Origin: Caryophanales bacterium UBA2450
Lineage (GTDB): Bacteria > Bacillota_I > Bacilli_A > RFN20 > CAG-826
Assembly: GCA_002342545.1 (NCBI GenBank)
Contig: DDQE01000056.1
Span: forward strand, 1 to 27,210
Direction of reading: 5' to 3'
DNA: 27,210 nt
A program made the position numbers and the translations under genes. The notes below the pieces were generated by a model. The model had not been told where the DNA came from and did no database searches. It saw nothing but the letters and a program-made list of their open reading frames with translations. Positions 15,724 through 24,385 of this stretch are shown piece by piece. Each line of letters starts with the position of its first letter. Within the stretch, counting starts at the first letter, position 1.

Positions 15724-18613
15724 TGATAGCGTTACCTGTATCTGGCATGGTCTTCTTCGCTACTTTGTAATGTTTCTTCCATGCTTTACGTTTCTTTCTC
15801 ATCATTCTGGCTTCTTTACTACCAGCGTTGAACATGATTTTGAACCATCTTGGTACAGCATATTTGAGCAAGCCAGTGACTTTGTCTTCGGCAAATCTCA
15901 TTCTTGAAGCTTTTGGATGGTCTCTAACTAAGTGAATAGCGTCAAATTCACACTTGGTGGTACAAATACCACAACCGATACATTTATGTGGATCAACAAA
16001 GGCAGCACCACAAGATAAACATCTACCAGTTTCAATTTTCACTTGTTCTTCTGTTAATGTCTTATGAGCATCTTTGAAGCTATTCTTATGGTCGATGGAT
16101 TCATCCATACCTGCTTCTTGTCTTCCGGCATCATCATATCCTGGAAGAGTGATATCTTCTTTATTAAGTGGAGTAAATCCTCGTTTATTAAAGGCGATAG
16201 TTGGATGAGCGTTTGGTCTAACGTGTCTAGCTAAAGCATCAGCAACGGCGTGACCAGCAGCGATGGCATCGATAACAAATTTTGGTCCAGTAAAGACATC
16301 GCCACCCACAAAGATATCATCATCATTAGTTTGATATGTGACTTTGTCAGCGAATGGATAATTACCGTGCCAGAATTCAACTTTGGTGCCTTTTAATAAG
16401 TCGCCCCATTCAATGGCTTGACCAATAGCGAAGATAATCTTATCAGCTTCCACTGTAATGGTTTCATTTTCATCGTATTTAGGATTGAACTTACCGTTTT
16501 CATCTAAAGTAGACACACATTTCTTAAAGACAATGCCTTTAACTTCACCTTTTTCATTAACGAGTACTTCTTTTGGTCCCCAAGAATTATTGATAGAAAT
16601 ATCTTCTTCTAAGGTTTCTCTAATTTCTTCGTTACTAGCAGGCATATGGTCACGATCTTCTAAACAGTACATAGAAACTGCACTGGCTTTTAATCTATGA
16701 GCAGTTCTTGCACAGTCAACAGCGACATTACCGCCACCAACGACAACAACTTTGCCTTTAAATTCTTTTTGTTTATCAAGTGCTTCTCTTAAATAAGAAA
16801 CAGCAATTTCAGTTCCTTTGGCGGTATCGTTAGCAACACCTGGTCTTCTTCCGCCTTGGCAGCCAATAGCGATATAGAAGGCTTTATATCCTTCTTTCTT
16901 TAAGCCTTCGATAGTGACATCTTTACCGACTTCAACGCCACACTTGATTTCTACACCAAGCTTTTTGATGACTTCGATTTCAGCATCGATTACATCTTTT
17001 TCTAATTTATAAGCAGGAATGCCATATCTTAACATTCCGCCAGGTTTTTCGTTTTTCTCAAAGACTGTTGGTTTAAAACCTGCAACCGCTAAATAATAAG
17101 CTGCGGATAAACCAGCTGGACCAGCACCAATAATAGCAATCTTTTCATCAAAGCCACCATAAACTGAGGCAACAATCTTTTCTGGGATATATCTATCTTT
17201 AGAAGCGATTTCTAAATCAGCAACGAATTTCTTAACAGCATCAATAGAAACGGCTTGATCGACTTTTCCTCTAGTACATTCATCTTCACAGCGTTTGTTA
17301 CAAACTCTACCGCAGACTGCTGGGAATGGGTTTTGTGTCTTAATTAAGGCTAAAGCTTCTCTATATCTACCTTCATGGGCCATCTTTAAATAACCTTGAA
17401 CTGGGACATGAGCTGGACAGGCTACTTTACATGGAGCTGTACCAGTTGGATAGGTATCACTTGCTCTAGCAGTGTCTCTATAATTTTCATCCCAGGCATA
17501 TTTACCCCAGTGGATTTTATCTGGTAATGGTTGACTTGGATATTTTTGTTCTTTGCCGTCGCCTTTACATAATTTTTGTCCAAGTTTAACAGCACCAGCA
17601 GGACAGTTAGCAACACATTGTCCGCACGCCACACAGTTAGTAGGTGTGACTTTAGCGGTATAAGCACTTCTAGATAAGTTAGGTGTGTTAAATAACATTG
17701 ATGTTCTTAAAGCGTTACAGATTTTGACATCACAGTTACAAATATCAAAGATATGGTCTTTGCCATCAATATTAGTAATTTGGTGAACAAATCCGTTCTT
17801 TTCAGAGAGGGCAATGATTTCTAACGCTCTTTCTTTAGTAATATAGTGAGCACGTTTGGTTTCTACTGTGTAGTCTGCCATATCACCAAGTTGAATACAC
17901 CAGTCATTAACATCATCGATACAGCCATCGCCTAACATCGCTCTACTTGCTCTACAAGAACAAATACCAGCGGAGATATGACCTTCATATTTATTTAACC
18001 AGTGAGAAATCTTTTCTACAGAAATGGCTTCTTGATTACCTTCAATAGCTTTTTCTACTGGAATGGTGTGCATACCAATACCGTTACCACCTTCAGCAAT
18101 CATTTCAGTGACGCCTGCTAGAGGAATAAAGGTCATTCTTTCAAAGAAGTTAGCAACTGCAGGATTCTTCGCAATTCTATCTAATGAGGAGTTCATTAAT
18201 TCTGCTGAACCAGGAACGAAGTAAGATAATCTATATCTTTTAATTTTAGGAGCGTCTTCAATTGGATGTTCATCCGCATAATTATCTCCATAGTCATATT
18301 CAATAAATCCAATATAAGAAAGTTCGTCTAAAAGTTGTTGAACTTTAGCAGGATCAAATTGACCTTTGAATTTCTTAATTAAATCTTCTAAGAGATACCA
18401 TTTTCTTTGTTTAAGTTTAAGTAAGAAGTTAACTTGATCTTCACTTAAAACTTCTCTTAGTCCCCAATATTCTGGATCAGTATTTTTTACTCCAAATAAT
18501 TTATGTGGGACAACGTCGGTAATCTTCTTACCTAACTTCGCGTAGTTCTTATGGAACTCTTTTTCACCTTGATATTTTGAGGTGACTTCTGGTTTCTTAC
18601 ATTTCTCTGGCAT
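15716..18613 (-). CDS. Large FAD/NAD(P)H iron-sulfur oxidoreductase (GltD-like fusion)
   Basis: A 965-residue multidomain redox protein. Residues 1-130 are helical and possibly winged-helix. Residues 217-300 contain a Cys cluster (ICSCRASR, DICNCDVKIC). CVACGQCVANCP (327-338) is a ferredoxin motif. Residues 395-446 match the Fe-S domain of GltD/dihydropyrimidine dehydrogenase (CKVACPAHVPVQGYL, CGRVCNKRCEDECTRG). IGAGPAGLSAAYYL (495-508) binds FAD and VVGGGNVAVDCARTAHRL (624-641) NAD(P)H. CLSCG, then CIGCGICTTKC (878-888), give further clusters, followed by a basic tail. It probably passes electrons between NAD(P)H and ferredoxin or a hydrogenase; the partner is inferred. GGAGG precedes the ATG, which overlaps the hypB stop (TAATG). 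Confidence 0.85.
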   Translation of the reverse strand: MPEKCKKPEVTSKYQGEKEFHKNYAKLGKKITDVVPHKLFGVKNTDPEYWGLREVLSEDQVNFLLKLKQRKWYLLEDLIKKFKGQFDPAKVQQLLDELSYIGFIEYDYGDNYADEHPIEDAPKIKRYRLSYFVPGSAELMNSSLDRIAKNPAVANFFERMTFIPLAGVTEMIAEGGNGIGMHTIPVEKAIEGNQEAISVEKISHWLNKYEGHISAGICSCRASRAMLGDGCIDDVNDWCIQLGDMADYTVETKRAHYITKERALEIIALSEKNGFVHQITNIDGKDHIFDICNCDVKICNALRTSMLFNTPNLSRSAYTAKVTPTNCVACGQCVANCPAGAVKLGQKLCKGDGKEQKYPSQPLPDKIHWGKYAWDENYRDTARASDTYPTGTAPCKVACPAHVPVQGYLKMAHEGRYREALALIKTQNPFPAVCGRVCNKRCEDECTRGKVDQAVSIDAVKKFVADLEIASKDRYIPEKIVASVYGGFDEKIAIIGAGPAGLSAAYYLAVAGFKPTVFEKNEKPGGMLRYGIPAYKLEKDVIDAEIEVIKKLGVEIKCGVEVGKDVTIEGLKKEGYKAFYIAIGCQGGRRPGVANDTAKGTEIAVSYLREALDKQKEFKGKVVVVGGGNVAVDCARTAHRLKASAVSMYCLEDRDHMPASNEEIRETLEEDISINNSWGPKEVLVNEKGEVKGIVFKKCVSTLDENGKFNPKYDENETITVEADKIIFAIGQAIEWGDLLKGTKVEFWHGNYPFADKVTYQTNDDDIFVGGDVFTGPKFVIDAIAAGHAVADALARHVRPNAHPTIAFNKRGFTPLNKEDITLPGYDDAGRQEAGMDESIDHKNSFKDAHKTLTEEQVKIETGRCLSCGAAFVDPHKCIGCGICTTKCEFDAIHLVRDHPKASRMRFAEDKVTGLLKYAVPRWFKIMFNAGSKEARMMRKKRKAWKKHYKVAKKTMPDTGNAINA

Positions 18614-19287
18614 TAGTTATTCCTCCAATTTGAAACTATATCTTTGAAATATTCAGCGACTAATTCGATATTTTTACCTGTTTTTGCGCTTATCGGTATT
18701 ATTGTAGCATTTTTATTACGGCATTTAATATTAGAAATACATTTCTCTATATTAAAGTCGAAATATGGAAGGGCATCGATCTTATTTATGAGCACTAGTT
18801 TTGATTTTTCAAACACCAGTGGATATTTAATTGGCTTATCATCACCCTCAGGGACAGAAAGAATCATCATATCCATAGAGGCCCCGGTATCGAATTCAGC
18901 AGGGCAAACAAGATTACCAACATTTTCTAAGAAAATAAGATCAAAATCGTTGAAGTTAATGCCGTCTAATCCAGTTTTAGTCATACCAGCATCTAAGTGA
19001 CACATTCCGTTAGTGTGTAATTGAATAGATGCCACTCCAGTTTCTTTAGCGACATTAACCGCATCAACATCACTATCGATATCCGCTTCCATTACCCCAA
19101 TTTTAAAATCTTTCTTAAGAAGATTAATTAATTTAATTAGAGTAGTGGTCTTGCCCGCTCCTGGAGAAGACATTAAATTAACCACAAATGTTTGGTGGTC
19201 TTTTAAATAGCTTCTTAGCGCATCAGCTTCTTGATCATTATCTGCATAGGCAGAACGATTCAATAGAATAGTTCTTACTTTTTCCAT
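18613..19287 (-). CDS. hypB: HypB, nickel-handling GTPase (copy 1)
   Basis: A 224-residue SIMIBI-class GTPase of hydrogenase maturation. The P-loop is SSPGAGKTTT (near 40-49), the switch region contains EADIDSDVDAV, the metal-binding Cys-His is in TNGMCHLDAGM, and the G3-like LENVGNLVCPAEFDTG and G4 NKIDALPYFDF follow. No His-rich N-terminal nickel store is present. The start MEKVRT at 19287 is chosen because a TATAAT on the minus strand (19295-19300) ends only 7 bases upstream; longer starts would lie in or before the promoter. It heads the operon with the oxidoreductase and hypA. Its divergent neighbour is a second hypB. Confidence 0.92.
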   Translation of the reverse strand: MEKVRTILLNRSAYADNDQEADALRSYLKDHQTFVVNLMSSPGAGKTTTLIKLINLLKKDFKIGVMEADIDSDVDAVNVAKETGVASIQLHTNGMCHLDAGMTKTGLDGINFNDFDLIFLENVGNLVCPAEFDTGASMDMMILSVPEGDDKPIKYPLVFEKSKLVLINKIDALPYFDFNIEKCISNIKCRNKNATIIPISAKTGKNIELVAEYFKDIVSNWRNN

Positions 19288-19294
19288 CCTCACC

Positions 19295-19300
19295 ATTATA
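19295..19300 (-). promoter_or_regulatory. -10 box of the hypB (copy 1) operon, leaderless type
   Basis: TATAAT on the minus strand, 7 bases from the ATG at 19287. A poor -35 (TTAATA) lies 16 bases further upstream. No Shine-Dalgarno site can fit, so the message should be leaderless. Confidence 0.55.
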
Positions 19301-19341
19301 TCTAGAAAATGAAAAATATTAAAATAAAATATTTTATTGTG

Positions 19342-19350
19342 TGGTATGAT
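19342..19350 (+). promoter_or_regulatory. Extended -10 promoter of hypB (copy 2), leaderless type
   Basis: TGG then TATGAT (19345-19350), an extended -10, ending 7 bases before ATG 19358. No ribosome site lies between them. Confidence 0.5.
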
Positions 19351-19357
19351 ATTACAC

Positions 19358-20023
19358 ATGGATTTTCAAATTGTTAAAGTCAAAGAAGATATATTAATTG
19401 AAAATAATAAGAAAGCAGACTCTTTAAGAGCATTTTTAAAAGAAAAAGGCATTTATTTTATTAACGTCATGGCCTCTCCTGGTAGTGGGAAGACCACTTT
19501 ATTAACTAGAGTAATTAATTCTTTAAAATCCAAATATCGTATTGGTGTTCTTGAGGCGGATATTAATGGAGATGTTGATGCGGAAAGAATTAGTCAAAAT
19601 ACCGGCGTAAAAGTCATTCAAGTTCATACTTCTGGGGCGTGTCATTTGACCGCTCAAATGGTGGAAGATGCTTTAAAAGCATTTGGAGTGGATGATTTAG
19701 ATTTAATCATTTTAGAAAATGTTGGTAATCTTGTTTGCCCTGCTGAATTTGATACCGGTAGTAACATCAATATGATGCTTTTATCAACTTCCGAAGGACA
19801 TGATAAACCTTTAAAATATCCGCTTATGTTCCAAGTCAGTAAAATCGCGGTCATTTCTAAAATGGATGTCGCTGAAATTTTTGATTTTGATCTTTTTAAA
19901 GCTAAAGCAAATATTTTGTATAGAAATCCTGAAGCGAAAATATTTGCTCTTTCTTCTATAAAAAATGAAGGTGTTGATAACCTTATTAACTACCTTGATA
20001 GTTTAATTCAACAAAGCAAATAA
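19358..20023 (+). CDS. hypB: HypB, nickel-handling GTPase (copy 2)
   Basis: A 221-residue HypB paralogue with P-loop ASPGSGKTTLL, EADINGDVDAERI, the metal-binding TSGACHLTAQM, LENVGNLVCPAEFDTGS and the G4-like SKMDVAEIFDFD, where the usual NK of NKxD is SK. It is clearly homologous to copy 1 but well diverged, so the two are old paralogues. The start at 19358 (MDFQIVKVK) fits the -10 position; an in-frame start at 19337 lies upstream of the -10. It is the first gene of a plus-strand run whose other members have no link to nickel, which is unusual for hypB. Confidence 0.9.
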   Translation: MDFQIVKVKEDILIENNKKADSLRAFLKEKGIYFINVMASPGSGKTTLLTRVINSLKSKYRIGVLEADINGDVDAERISQNTGVKVIQVHTSGACHLTAQMVEDALKAFGVDDLDLIILENVGNLVCPAEFDTGSNINMMLLSTSEGHDKPLKYPLMFQVSKIAVISKMDVAEIFDFDLFKAKANILYRNPEAKIFALSSIKNEGVDNLINYLDSLIQQSK

Positions 20024-20024
20024 T

Positions 20025-20873
20025 ATGAAATATTATAATGAACAGTCTTTTACTGGTGAGCGAGCGATGTTTATGACTAGTGAGGCCACTTTTCATAAAT
20101 GTTATTTTCATGATGGAGAATCACCTTTAAAGGAAAGTAAAGATATCCAAATTATTGAATCAACTTTTCAATGGAAATACCCATTATGGTACTGTCAAAA
20201 TGTTAAGGTTAGAAACTCAAAATTGTTATATACCGCAAGAAGCGGCATATGGTACACAAAAAACATCGAAATAACAGATACAATAATCGAGGCTCCTAAA
20301 ACATTTAGAAGAGGTGAGTCTATATCTTTAATAAATGTTAAATTGCCACATGCGGATGAGACACTTTGGAAATGTAAGGGTGTTAAACTAATTAATGTTG
20401 AAGTTAAGGGCGATTATTTTGGTTTTAATTCTGAAGATTTAGAAATTAAAAATTTATCTTTAGATGGAAATTATGGCTTTGACGGGGCTAAAAACATCAA
20501 AATCCATAACTCTATTTTGAAAACCAAAGATGCTTTTTGGAATGTGGAAAATGTCGTTGTTACAGATTCTACAATCATTGGCGAATATTTAGCCTGGAAT
20601 AGTAAAAATGTGACGTTTATAAACTGCAAAATCATTTCTCATCAAGGCTTATGCTATATGGATAACGTTAAAATGATTAATTGTGAACTAATTGATTCTG
20701 ATTTATGTTTTGAATATTGTTCGCGCTTAGATATAAAAGTTAAGAATGTTATTGATTCAGTTAAAAATCCAATCTCTGGTAGAATTGAATGTAAAGGCAT
20801 AAAAAAGTTAATATTAGAAAAAGATAAAATTGATGTTTCTAAAACGGAGATAATCATCAATGAGCAAATATAG
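20025..20873 (+). CDS. DUF3737 right-handed beta-helix protein
   Basis: A 282-residue protein matching DUF3737. It has repeating strands of the pectate-lyase-like parallel beta-helix, with recurring motifs such as FHDGESPLKES, QWKYPLWYCQN, ARSGIWYTKNI and AWNSKNVTF, and regular I/V-N-x-x-I spacing. No signal peptide is visible, so it is probably cytoplasmic. The function is unknown; no catalytic residues of pectate lyases can be identified. It starts one base after the hypB stop without a clear ribosome site, so it is probably translated by coupling. Confidence 0.85.
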   Translation: MKYYNEQSFTGERAMFMTSEATFHKCYFHDGESPLKESKDIQIIESTFQWKYPLWYCQNVKVRNSKLLYTARSGIWYTKNIEITDTIIEAPKTFRRGESISLINVKLPHADETLWKCKGVKLINVEVKGDYFGFNSEDLEIKNLSLDGNYGFDGAKNIKIHNSILKTKDAFWNVENVVVTDSTIIGEYLAWNSKNVTFINCKIISHQGLCYMDNVKMINCELIDSDLCFEYCSRLDIKVKNVIDSVKNPISGRIECKGIKKLILEKDKIDVSKTEIIINEQI

Positions 20874-22020
20874 TTTTGATGTTTCTTTTAACAGAAAACA
20901 ATCGTGTAGTATTCGTTGGAATGTAAATGAAGGTGAACTTCCTTTAGATATTGCCGACATGGATTTTATGGTTATGCCAGAAATCGAAAAGGCTGTTAAA
21001 GCTAGAGCAGAGCAAGCTTGCTATGGCTATACTTTTGTCCCTGATTCATATTATCAAGCATATATTCGTTGGTGGAGAGATCGACACAATACAAAATTAG
21101 AAAAAGATTGGTTTATATTTTCTAAATCAGTTGTGGCCTCAATTGATTCTATATTTAAACATTTAGGTAAACCAAAAGATGAAGTTGTAATGTTCACCCC
21201 TGTTTATAATGTGTTTTTTAACTGTGTCAAAAATAACAATTTAGTTCTTAAAGAGTGTGAATTTATTCTTAATAAAGAACTTAATATTGATTGGAAAAAA
21301 CTAGAAACTCAATTGCATGGAGCAAGTTTTTTCTTATTATGTAATCCTCATAATCCACTAGGAAGAAAATTTACGATAGAAGAATTAAATAAGATAATTA
21401 ACCTCTGTAAGCAAAACAATGTTTATGTAATATCCGATGAAATTCATGGTGATATTGATCTAAATAAAGGAAGATATATCTCTATTTTAAATAGTGAAGT
21501 TACTCGATACGATAAAGTCATTACATTGTTATCTCCTAGTAAAGTATTTAATGTTGCTGGATTACATTCTTCAGTAGCAGTTATATCTAATAACGAGTTA
21601 AAAGAAATGGTGCAAAACGGGTTTTGGCAAGACGATATTGGTGAGCCAAATTATTTTGCAGTTGATCCAGTTATTACCGCTTTTACTTATGGGGATGAGT
21701 ATGTAAATCAATTAAACTCATATTTAAATGAAAATCGAACATTTTTGATTGAATTTTTGCTCAAAAACCTACCGAATTTAAAAATTGTCAGCGGAACTTA
21801 CACCTATTTAGTGTGGATTGATATTTCTTGTTATAGTAAAGATTCAAGGCTATTTGTAAAAAGACTAAAAGAATCTACTGGTTTAATTGTTGCGCCTGGA
21901 ATTAACTATGGAAAATTTGGAGAGGGATATATTAGATTAAATATCGCTACTCCAAGAAAAAATTTAATAGATGCTTGTAATAGATTAATGAATTATATAA
22001 GTGAGAAAGTGGAGGAATAA
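20860..22020 (+). CDS. MalY/PatB family PLP aminotransferase / C-S beta-lyase
   Basis: A fold-type I PLP enzyme of the MalY/PatB group, 386 residues. Members cleave cystathionine or cysteine conjugates and are often annotated as cystathionine beta-lyase. Signatures are PLDIADMDFMVMPEI, CYGYTF, FTPVYNVFF, CNPHNPLGR (161-169), ISDEIHGDI (191-199) and the PLP lysine in LLSPSKVFNVAG (Lys228). The Arg for the substrate carboxylate is in GYIRLNIATP. The ATG lies 14 bases inside the end of the DUF3737 gene. The substrate is not decided by sequence. Confidence 0.9.
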   Translation: MSKYSFDVSFNRKQSCSIRWNVNEGELPLDIADMDFMVMPEIEKAVKARAEQACYGYTFVPDSYYQAYIRWWRDRHNTKLEKDWFIFSKSVVASIDSIFKHLGKPKDEVVMFTPVYNVFFNCVKNNNLVLKECEFILNKELNIDWKKLETQLHGASFFLLCNPHNPLGRKFTIEELNKIINLCKQNNVYVISDEIHGDIDLNKGRYISILNSEVTRYDKVITLLSPSKVFNVAGLHSSVAVISNNELKEMVQNGFWQDDIGEPNYFAVDPVITAFTYGDEYVNQLNSYLNENRTFLIEFLLKNLPNLKIVSGTYTYLVWIDISCYSKDSRLFVKRLKESTGLIVAPGINYGKFGEGYIRLNIATPRKNLIDACNRLMNYISEKVEE

Positions 22021-22023
22021 TCT

Positions 22024-22581
22024 ATGAAAAAGAAAATGAATATTTGCCCAGCAATATTCCCAATGCCTGTAATTTTAATAGCAACCTACAACGATGATGG
22101 TTCTATCGATGTAATGAACGCGGCTTGGGGATGCGCATTTGATACAAAACAAATTGAACTCAATATTTCTGATTCTCATCGTACAACTGAGAATATTAGA
22201 AAAAGAAAAGCGTTTACTGTTTCTTTAGCGGATGTTAGCAATATGGTTCCAGCGGATTTTGTTGGTATTGTATCTAGTAAAAACGATCCAAAGAAGTTCG
22301 AAAAAACTGGTTGGAAAGCTCATAAGAGTGAATTAGTGGACGCGCCAATTTTAGAAGACTTACCTTATTCTTTAGAATGTACACTTGAATGTTTTAAAGA
22401 GGACTATGGAATTATTGGTAATATTGTTCAACTCTTAGTGGACGATAAATATTTAGATGAAAACGGTAAAGTCGATTTAGAAAAGATGCAAATCATTTCT
22501 TATGATCCATTTAACCATGGCTATTATGTGGTGGGTAAAAAAGTTGGACAAGCATTTTCAGAAGGAAGAAAAATCAAATAA
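22024..22581 (+). CDS. Flavin reductase-like FMN-binding protein
   Basis: A 185-residue protein with the FMN-binding split beta-barrel of the flavin reductase/flavoredoxin family. The start CPAIFPMPVILIATYNDDGSID and MNAAWGCAFDTKQIELNIS fit the flavin site, and SNMVPADFVGIVSSKNDP with the central EKTGWKAHKS is typical. It probably transfers electrons via FMN; partners are unknown. GGAGG precedes the start, and the gene lies 3 bases after the aminotransferase stop, in the same run. Confidence 0.87.
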   Translation: MKKKMNICPAIFPMPVILIATYNDDGSIDVMNAAWGCAFDTKQIELNISDSHRTTENIRKRKAFTVSLADVSNMVPADFVGIVSSKNDPKKFEKTGWKAHKSELVDAPILEDLPYSLECTLECFKEDYGIIGNIVQLLVDDKYLDENGKVDLEKMQIISYDPFNHGYYVVGKKVGQAFSEGRKIK

Positions 22582-23750
22582 TGGAAGATAACGTTTCCAA
22601 ATTATTATCTAAATATAAAAAGATATTTGATAGTGACGCTGAACACGTTTTTTCCTGTGGTGGCCGCTTTGAAATCTTAGGCAATCATACAGATCATAAC
22701 CACGGTCTATGTTTAGCCAGTGCTTGTAATTTAGAAATTGTTGCTTCGGTTAGTAAAAACGATTCTAATAAAGTCTTGTTTCAATCCCTAGGTTTTGAGC
22801 TAGATGAAGTAGATTTATGTGACTTAGACGCGAATGAAAAAGAATACGCAACTTCAAAAGGATTAATTAGAGGAGTTGCTGCTTATTTAAAAGAACACGG
22901 CTATAAAGTTGGAGGATTTAATGCTTATAGTGAATCCACAATCTTTAAAGGAGCGGGCGTATCTAGCTCTGCTGCTTTTGAACTTTTAGTGGGGCACATT
23001 TTTAATGTCTTATTTAACAATGGCAAGATCTCTAAATTAGAACTTTGTAAAGCTGGAAAATACGCAGAAAATGAATATTTTGGAAAGAAAAGTGGTCTTT
23101 TAGACCAAATTGGAGTTGGATTTGGTGGAGTTGTAAAAATTGACTTTAAAAATATCAATGACCCACTAGTCGAACAAATCGAATTCCCATTTAAAGATTT
23201 ACACTTTGTTTTAGTAAATACAGGTGGAGATCATTCCTCTCTCAGTGATTTATATTCTTCTATCCCTAATGATATGTATGAAGCCGCGAAAGCGTGTGGA
23301 CATAACTATTTAGTCGATGGTACTTTTGAAGAAGTAGAAGCTCATAAAAATGAGATGAGTGAGATGGCTTATTTAAGAGCTAAACATTATTATGGAGAAA
23401 ATTCGAGAGTGAGAAATGCTTTTAAAGCACTACAGGATAATGAACAAGAAACATTTTTAAAAATGATTAATGAATCAAGAGAGTCTTCCACTAAATATTT
23501 AAAAAATATGATGGTGGGATCTAACTATAAAGGTTCACCTTTAGAAGCTTGTGATTTATTAATGAAATATAGCGATAATCAAGGAGCTGTCAAAATTAAT
23601 GGTGGTGGCTTTGCAGGAAGTGTTATTGCTTTAGTCCCTACTTCTAAACTAGAAAAAGTTTTAGTAAAAATGAAAGAACACTATGGAGAAAATAATGTTC
23701 AAGAAATATTTGTTAGGGACAGCGGACCAAAAGTTATTTATAATAAATGA
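22581..23750 (+). CDS. galK: Galactokinase family GHMP kinase
   Basis: A 389-residue GHMP kinase. Motif 1 is GGRFEILGNHTDHNHG, where classical GalK has GRVNxIGEHTDYN. Motif 2, the ATP loop, is FKGAGVSSSAAFE, and motif 3 is VKINGGGFAGSVIALV. SGLLDQIGVGFGG carries the catalytic Asp region. The Glu-to-Asn change in motif 1 (GNHTDH) is shared by a clostridial subgroup commonly annotated galactokinase, so the exact sugar is uncertain. The start overlaps the preceding stop (TAATGG). galT and galE are not nearby. Confidence 0.85.
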   Translation: MEDNVSKLLSKYKKIFDSDAEHVFSCGGRFEILGNHTDHNHGLCLASACNLEIVASVSKNDSNKVLFQSLGFELDEVDLCDLDANEKEYATSKGLIRGVAAYLKEHGYKVGGFNAYSESTIFKGAGVSSSAAFELLVGHIFNVLFNNGKISKLELCKAGKYAENEYFGKKSGLLDQIGVGFGGVVKIDFKNINDPLVEQIEFPFKDLHFVLVNTGGDHSSLSDLYSSIPNDMYEAAKACGHNYLVDGTFEEVEAHKNEMSEMAYLRAKHYYGENSRVRNAFKALQDNEQETFLKMINESRESSTKYLKNMMVGSNYKGSPLEACDLLMKYSDNQGAVKINGGGFAGSVIALVPTSKLEKVLVKMKEHYGENNVQEIFVRDSGPKVIYNK

Positions 23751-23765
23751 AGGAGAAATTAACAT

Positions 23766-24305
23766 ATGGAATTAAAAGGAAGTCGTACTGAAAAAAACTT
23801 AGAAATTGCTTTTGCTGGTGAAAGCCAAGCTAGAAACAAATACACCTATTTTGCTTCTAAAGCCAAAAAAGAAGGATTTGAACAAATCGCTGCTATCTTC
23901 TTAGAAACAGCAGATAATGAAAAAGAACACGCTGAATTATGGTTTAAATATCTTCATGGTGGTGCTGTTCCTTCTACAGCAGAAAACTTATTAGCAGCCG
24001 CTGAAGGTGAAAACTATGAATGGACTGACATGTATAAAGAAATGGCAGCCGTTGCTAGAGAAGAAGGCTTTATTGAAATTGCTTGCAAATTCGAATTAGT
24101 CGCTAAGATTGAAAAAGAACACGAAGAAAGATATAGAGCGTTACTTGATAGAGTAAAATCTGATAAAGTCTTTGTCGCTGATGATGTTGTCATCTGGAAA
24201 TGCCGTAATTGTGGACATATTCACGTTGGAAAAGAAGCTCCAGAGATCTGCCCAACTTGTAAACATCCAAAAAGCTATTTCGAAAGACAAGCTAAAAACT
24301 ATTAA
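23766..24305 (+). CDS. rbr: Rubrerythrin
   Basis: A 179-residue peroxide-reducing enzyme of anaerobes. The N-terminal ferritin-like di-iron domain has ligand-bearing helices FAGESQARNKYTYF, ETADNEKEHAELW and VAKIEKEHEERY. The C-terminal rubredoxin domain has CRNC (146-149) and CPTC (162-165). It takes electrons from NAD(P)H-linked or rubredoxin donors and detoxifies H2O2. AAGGAGAAA precedes the ATG. It is the last gene of the run, 15 bases after galK, and is followed by a terminator. Confidence 0.95.
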   Translation: MELKGSRTEKNLEIAFAGESQARNKYTYFASKAKKEGFEQIAAIFLETADNEKEHAELWFKYLHGGAVPSTAENLLAAAEGENYEWTDMYKEMAAVAREEGFIEIACKFELVAKIEKEHEERYRALLDRVKSDKVFVADDVVIWKCRNCGHIHVGKEAPEICPTCKHPKSYFERQAKNY

Positions 24306-24320
24306 TTCTTTAATACAAAA

Positions 24321-24348
24321 GATACGGCCATTAGGTCGTATTTTTTTA
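24321..24348 (+). terminator. Terminator after rubrerythrin
   Basis: ATACGGCC (24322-24329), loop ATTA, GGTCGTAT (24334-24341), one G-T pair, then a T run. Confidence 0.87.
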
Positions 24349-24376
24349 TTGCCTAAATATATATTTATCTTATAAT
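24349..24376 (+). promoter_or_regulatory. mscS promoter, leaderless type
   Basis: TTGCCT (24349-24354), 16 bases, TATAAT (24371-24376). Nine bases separate the -10 from ATG 24386, and no ribosome site is visible. Confidence 0.65.
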
Positions 24377-24385
24377 AATAACGCT

